From Methanomicrobiales archaeon (GTDB lineage: Archaea > Halobacteriota > Methanomicrobia > Methanomicrobiales > Methanospirillaceae), in assembly GCA_025358115.1 (NCBI GenBank), contig JANYKQ010000078.1, positions 1-64,000 on the forward strand: DNA of 64,000 bases. The letters run 5' to 3'. The notes under the pieces were generated by a model. It saw only the letters and a list, made by a program, of their open reading frames with translations. It was not told the origin of the DNA and searched no databases. The position numbers and the translations under genes were made by a program. Below are positions 60,242-64,000 of the stretch, piece by piece (the stretch's first letter is position 1; every line of letters starts with the position of its first letter).

Positions 60242-61761
60242 AGCAGCTCCTTGCGCTCTTTTATGACATGAGCCAGGTCATGACGCTCATTTATCCCGGA
60301 AATATTTTCTGCAAGACGCGGATCTTCAAGAACATCGGTTATCCAGCGGATGAAATCCCCCCGCTCCTGGTGGAACTGGATCGAGTCCTTGGGAACTATG
60401 TAGAGCAGTTCTTCAAACTGGTCAAGATTATACGCGGTATGTCCTATGAACCCCGAGGGTCCGGCAAAATGAAATGCCTGTTCAGGGGTTAAGGTCCGCA
60501 ATGTTTTGGCTGATTTCCGATTTTTCATAACCCGGATATTCCGCAACTCATAGTCCGCCAGAACTCTCATGAAAGTCTTGAATGCATCATCAGACTCGTG
60601 ATGGCTGAAATAGGCGTGAACTTCCCCGCAGGTTCCATATTTTGAGGCCATATAATAGAAGTGATCACTGGTCTGGAGATATCGCCAGATAGGTTTGTCA
60701 ATCGCATAGGGTCGTGCCAGCTGGACTGCATGAAACGCTGCACGCTGCCGGTCATTTCCCATCCAAGCGGAGGTATCTTTCTCAAGGTCTGCCCATGAGA
60801 TAGTCTCCCTCACATCAAGTTCTCCCATAGGAGTAAACCGGGCTACACTCTCTGAAGGCAGGATCGATTCTACCCCGTGCCGGGCAAGCTCATCCGGAAG
60901 GGAATATAAGAAGTCGAAGATCCCGGTCTCTTTCCAGAAGTGTTCGCCAAAGGTTTCGTAATCCAGGAATACATTGACTACATCCCCAGCAGATGAGGCA
61001 ACCCACCGGGCATACGTGTCTGCGGTCAGCGGGTACATGTCCCAGGTGCGGTTACCAAACCGGAAAGCAATATCATCTGATAACTTGGTATTGCGAAGTA
61101 TCACCGTAATTCCCTTGCAGGTGTAGAGATGATTCGGGCTGCGCCCCCCCAGTATACGATCAACCCCTTCGGTAAAGATTCCCGAGAAATTCATATCTTT
61201 TGCTGTGGCAGCTACATCATTATTAAAGGTAAATTCCGTATTTTCAAAGATTGCCGGGCGGACTTTGAACAGATCGTACAGCAGATCCGAGTGAAGTTTA
61301 ACCTGTTCTTTGAATTCCGCTTTCTCATGAAAACAACTGGCAATACTGTGATAATAGGTCTGCCCAATCATCTCACTGTTCTTATGCCGTGCCACCTGCT
61401 CGAAGAGTGACAGGGTATCCTTGCTCCACTTATCAAGCTGCTCGATAAGGATTCCCGACAGGGAGAACGAGCAGGAGAAGCCGTCATCGAGTTTTTCCAA
61501 AAGGATCGTTGTCGCAGGATTGTAACACTTTTCTGCCACCCGTACAAGTATTTCCTTATTGAGTCCGTCAAAATAGTGATCAAAAAGATCTTTCTTTTTC
61601 ATCTTGGGGACGGGTTCAAAATCCCGGTTCAACCGGTATGGCTGGTGAACTTCGAATCCTATACATATAGGTGGCGTGGCAAACACATCCTGCTTTTTTA
61701 AAAAGGGACAATCCACAGAGTTGGCAAAGCAACCGGACCCCCGGGGAATGTCAGGTATCAC
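60223..61761 (-). CDS. glycoside hydrolase family 57 (alpha-amylase-type), copy 2
   Basis: CIGFEVHQPYRLNRDF, FENTEFTFNND, FLDYETFGEHFW; 19-nt overlap with GT4. Confidence 0.92.
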   Translation of the reverse strand: MIPDIPRGSGCFANSVDCPFLKKQDVFATPPICIGFEVHQPYRLNRDFEPVPKMKKKDLFDHYFDGLNKEILVRVAEKCYNPATTILLEKLDDGFSCSFSLSGILIEQLDKWSKDTLSLFEQVARHKNSEMIGQTYYHSIASCFHEKAEFKEQVKLHSDLLYDLFKVRPAIFENTEFTFNNDVAATAKDMNFSGIFTEGVDRILGGRSPNHLYTCKGITVILRNTKLSDDIAFRFGNRTWDMYPLTADTYARWVASSAGDVVNVFLDYETFGEHFWKETGIFDFLYSLPDELARHGVESILPSESVARFTPMGELDVRETISWADLEKDTSAWMGNDRQRAAFHAVQLARPYAIDKPIWRYLQTSDHFYYMASKYGTCGEVHAYFSHHESDDAFKTFMRVLADYELRNIRVMKNRKSAKTLRTLTPEQAFHFAGPSGFIGHTAYNLDQFEELLYIVPKDSIQFHQERGDFIRWITDVLEDPRLAENISGINERHDLAHVIKERKELLWSHLR

Positions 61762-61988
61762 AGGTCTGACGGTCTTATGATATGAAAGCAGGGGTGGGAT
61801 TTTAGGTTGACTAAATTTGCGGATCGTTCCTTTCCGAGTATAACTACATAACAGGGATATCAGATATATATGTTTCTGGGATTATGACGGATAACATAAT
61901 AGACCGAATATGAAATACACCGGGAAAACAATAATTGGATCAAGATTAATTTTTCCTTAAAAAAGGGACGTTAGTATTTAGATGGTTT

Positions 61989-63233
61989 TTAAAACTCATC
62001 AGCAACAAATGCACAGGAGGAAAGGATATCTCCAAGCCCAGAAGATTTTGAAATATTCCGGGCAATCATTGTCGGAATCATTACGATAGTGTGTGTAGGG
62101 GTCTGAAAAATTCCGTTTGCGATCAGGGGTCCGAATTTTTTATCAACGTCATCAAATGCGATGATACCTGCCGATGAAATTTCACTGTGTGTTCCCTGTG
62201 CTGCCTGCGCTACTGTACATGAAGCAAAAAGCAGTGCGTTAAGCGATGTTTCAGGGTGTACACAATCATTCCTGATAATCTGCACATAATACCCGAATGT
62301 GTGAAGGTGAAGGCGTTTGAGCCCACTGATAGTACAAATTTCCAGTGCCCCAATTACCTGCTGGACCGGCGAGAGAATCTCTCCAGGTTCTACGCCGAGT
62401 GGATCCAGGCAATGCAGGAGCAATTCAAGTTCATGTTCATTGAGTCCGATACTGTCGACAACCGGCAGGATATGATGGATAAAACCGTTAATAACTCCGG
62501 TATCGGTAACCGATACGCACTCAGCATGAATCCGCATCCGGTCGTTATTCCTTTTCATGTGGAGGATCTGGAGTGCAGCACAGGCAAATTCAGTATCGGT
62601 ATGAAGGTACTGGTACCCGGAGAGAAACGCACGGGTGAACTGAACAACCCCCGAATGGAAGGCATCCATTTTTTCAACCGGGATCAGTATTGAATCCGGG
62701 GTATGGACCGGGGATGCAATGAAACGATTATTTCGGGGAATTGTACCTGTTTCTAACGGCACAAGACCCGGCGGATATTCAAAGATGAGATGGATGATAT
62801 CAGGGCTGTGTCCTTCACTTTCATCCGGATTCAGCAAATGAACCCCGGCCTGCTCCAGGATTTTCCGGGTATCAGGCCCTGGGGAATGAGCAAGACAAAG
62901 CACATCTGAAATTCCGGCTGATGCCAGATGGACTGCAGATATACCGGCCTGTCCGCCAATAACAAGATGACCGGAACCAGCAAATATGCGTAAAAATTCC
63001 TGGTACAGCTGAGGATCGATAACAAACCATTCTTCAGCAGTGCAGGTACGCATGGAATGCAGGAGCCGTGACCTGAGTTCTGATAGTTTTGGCTGATGGA
63101 AGACGGCAGATTGCAGCAACGCCGGAGTGACTGTGATAATACGATCAAGATTCACATTAAATCCGACAAGGGTAGAATTTTTAGGAACGGATTTTGCGTT
63201 ATCGTAGAGTCTTTGCCAGGGGATTTCTGCCAT
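61989..63233 (-). CDS. ADP-dependent phosphofructokinase/glucokinase-like protein
   Basis: VGFNVNLDRII, VIGGQAGISAVHLASAG, SIGLNEHELELL, SSGLGDILSSCAF (GLGD motif). Confidence 0.85.
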   Translation of the reverse strand: MAEIPWQRLYDNAKSVPKNSTLVGFNVNLDRIITVTPALLQSAVFHQPKLSELRSRLLHSMRTCTAEEWFVIDPQLYQEFLRIFAGSGHLVIGGQAGISAVHLASAGISDVLCLAHSPGPDTRKILEQAGVHLLNPDESEGHSPDIIHLIFEYPPGLVPLETGTIPRNNRFIASPVHTPDSILIPVEKMDAFHSGVVQFTRAFLSGYQYLHTDTEFACAALQILHMKRNNDRMRIHAECVSVTDTGVINGFIHHILPVVDSIGLNEHELELLLHCLDPLGVEPGEILSPVQQVIGALEICTISGLKRLHLHTFGYYVQIIRNDCVHPETSLNALLFASCTVAQAAQGTHSEISSAGIIAFDDVDKKFGPLIANGIFQTPTHTIVMIPTMIARNISKSSGLGDILSSCAFVADEF

Positions 63234-63272
63234 ACAAAAAAGTCCTCAAATCATCTTTAGGCGTTGTGAGAT

Positions 63273-63295
63273 TTCAATAGTATGGTTCTATTGAA
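63273..63295. promoter_or_regulatory. perfect inverted repeat in divergent intergenic region, candidate operator
   Basis: ttcaatag-tatggtt-ctattgaa. Confidence 0.4.
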
Positions 63296-63540
63296 TTATC
63301 ATTTATGGACTGCCAGCACTCCGGGGCAAGACAAATACAATTGATCGTTTGTCTGAATCTTACCAGAACTCAGGTTTTGCACATCGTACTGGACAGGGGG
63401 TTTCTTCCGGGAAAGGGAACGGGATTTTTTTTCGGGGGAGATGATTTTGATAAAAACGGGATACTCCGTACATCCAATGCAAAAAACAGCACAATAGTTT
63501 TTAAGGAGATGCAACCACTACTCATTCATTGAGGCGTATC

Positions 63541-64000
63541 GTGGCAGATAGTACCAATAAGGATTTTCCCCATGTACCGGATCGTATATCGGGACTCATT
63601 GATCTGGCCTATAATCTCTGGTGGAGCTGGAACCCGGCAGTAAAGATGGTCTTTAAAAATTTAAACCCGCAGGCCTGGATCGAAAGCATACATAACCCGG
63701 TAAAAATGTTAAAGGAACTTCCCGAAGAGACCTTGGTCGCCGCTTCAAAAAATCCCCTGTATCTCCGTCATTACGATCTTGTGATGGCTCGTTTCCGGCA
63801 GGAAATGAAACAGAAAAACAGCTGGTTCACCGAACATTTCCCGGATGATCACGACCTTTCCATTGCCTATTTTTCTGCAGAATACGGCCTCCAGCACTCC
63901 CTTCCGTTTTATGCTGGGGGATTAGGTTTTCTTGCCGGCGATCACTTAAAAGAATCCAGTGATCTCGGCCTGCCGCTCGTGGCTGTAGGTTTCATGTACT
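63541..64000 (+). CDS. alpha-glucan (glycogen) phosphorylase, GT35, truncated at window end
   Basis: GTG start with upstream GAGG; VPDRISGLIDLAYNLWWSWNP...IAYFSAEYGLQHSLPFYAGGLGFLAGDHLKESSDLGLPLVAVGFMY; open to window end. Confidence 0.88.
   Translation, partial: MADSTNKDFPHVPDRISGLIDLAYNLWWSWNPAVKMVFKNLNPQAWIESIHNPVKMLKELPEETLVAASKNPLYLRHYDLVMARFRQEMKQKNSWFTEHFPDDHDLSIAYFSAEYGLQHSLPFYAGGLGFLAGDHLKESSDLGLPLVAVGFMY

Noticed and set aside
1-64000. tRNA or rRNA genes
   Set aside because: No T-loop/acceptor combination or rRNA signature convincingly seen by eye; tRNAscan-SE would be decisive.

Overview
This window looks like chromosome from a methanogenic archaeon, most likely Methanomicrobiales. 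That is inferred from gene content; no 16S rRNA or search was available. The main blocks are as follows. (1) An ATGA-coupled aromatic amino acid operon (1-6582): archaeal ADH synthase/DHQ synthase II, TyrA, PheA, AroA, a fused bacterial-type shikimate kinase-shikimate dehydrogenase, and AroC. The missing AroD is encoded about 16 kb away. (2) Signal transduction: an HTH-multiPAS histidine kinase, an MCP with five 273-bp HAMP-like repeats in A-B-A-B-A order, CheW, a divergent second CheW-like protein, and a REC-like/PAS/PAS/diadenylate-cyclase fusion. (3) Two inverted, diverged copies of a GH57-GT4-cupin PGI module (16.5-20.0 kb and 56.0-61.8 kb). The second copy has a PRK-family kinase and an ATP-type PFK inserted, and it sits in a glycogen/sugar-phosphate island (GH57/DUF3536, MalQ, ADP-PFK/GK-like, alpha-glucan phosphorylase). 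(4) A five-gene cluster (28.3-33.8 kb): RLAN-like protein, RimK-like ATP-grasp, Cys-cluster protein, GCS2-like ligase and a beta-alpha ADP-forming acyl-CoA synthetase. This is my best candidate for an uncharacterised biosynthetic system. (5) Class I FBPase, class II aldolase and bifunctional FBPA/P side by side. (6) Hsp20 with CDC48, ThiC, a radical SAM protein, RNase Z and a DHH-family protein. I found no rRNA, convincing tRNA, CRISPR array or transposase. All family calls come from reading motifs by eye, without database searches.
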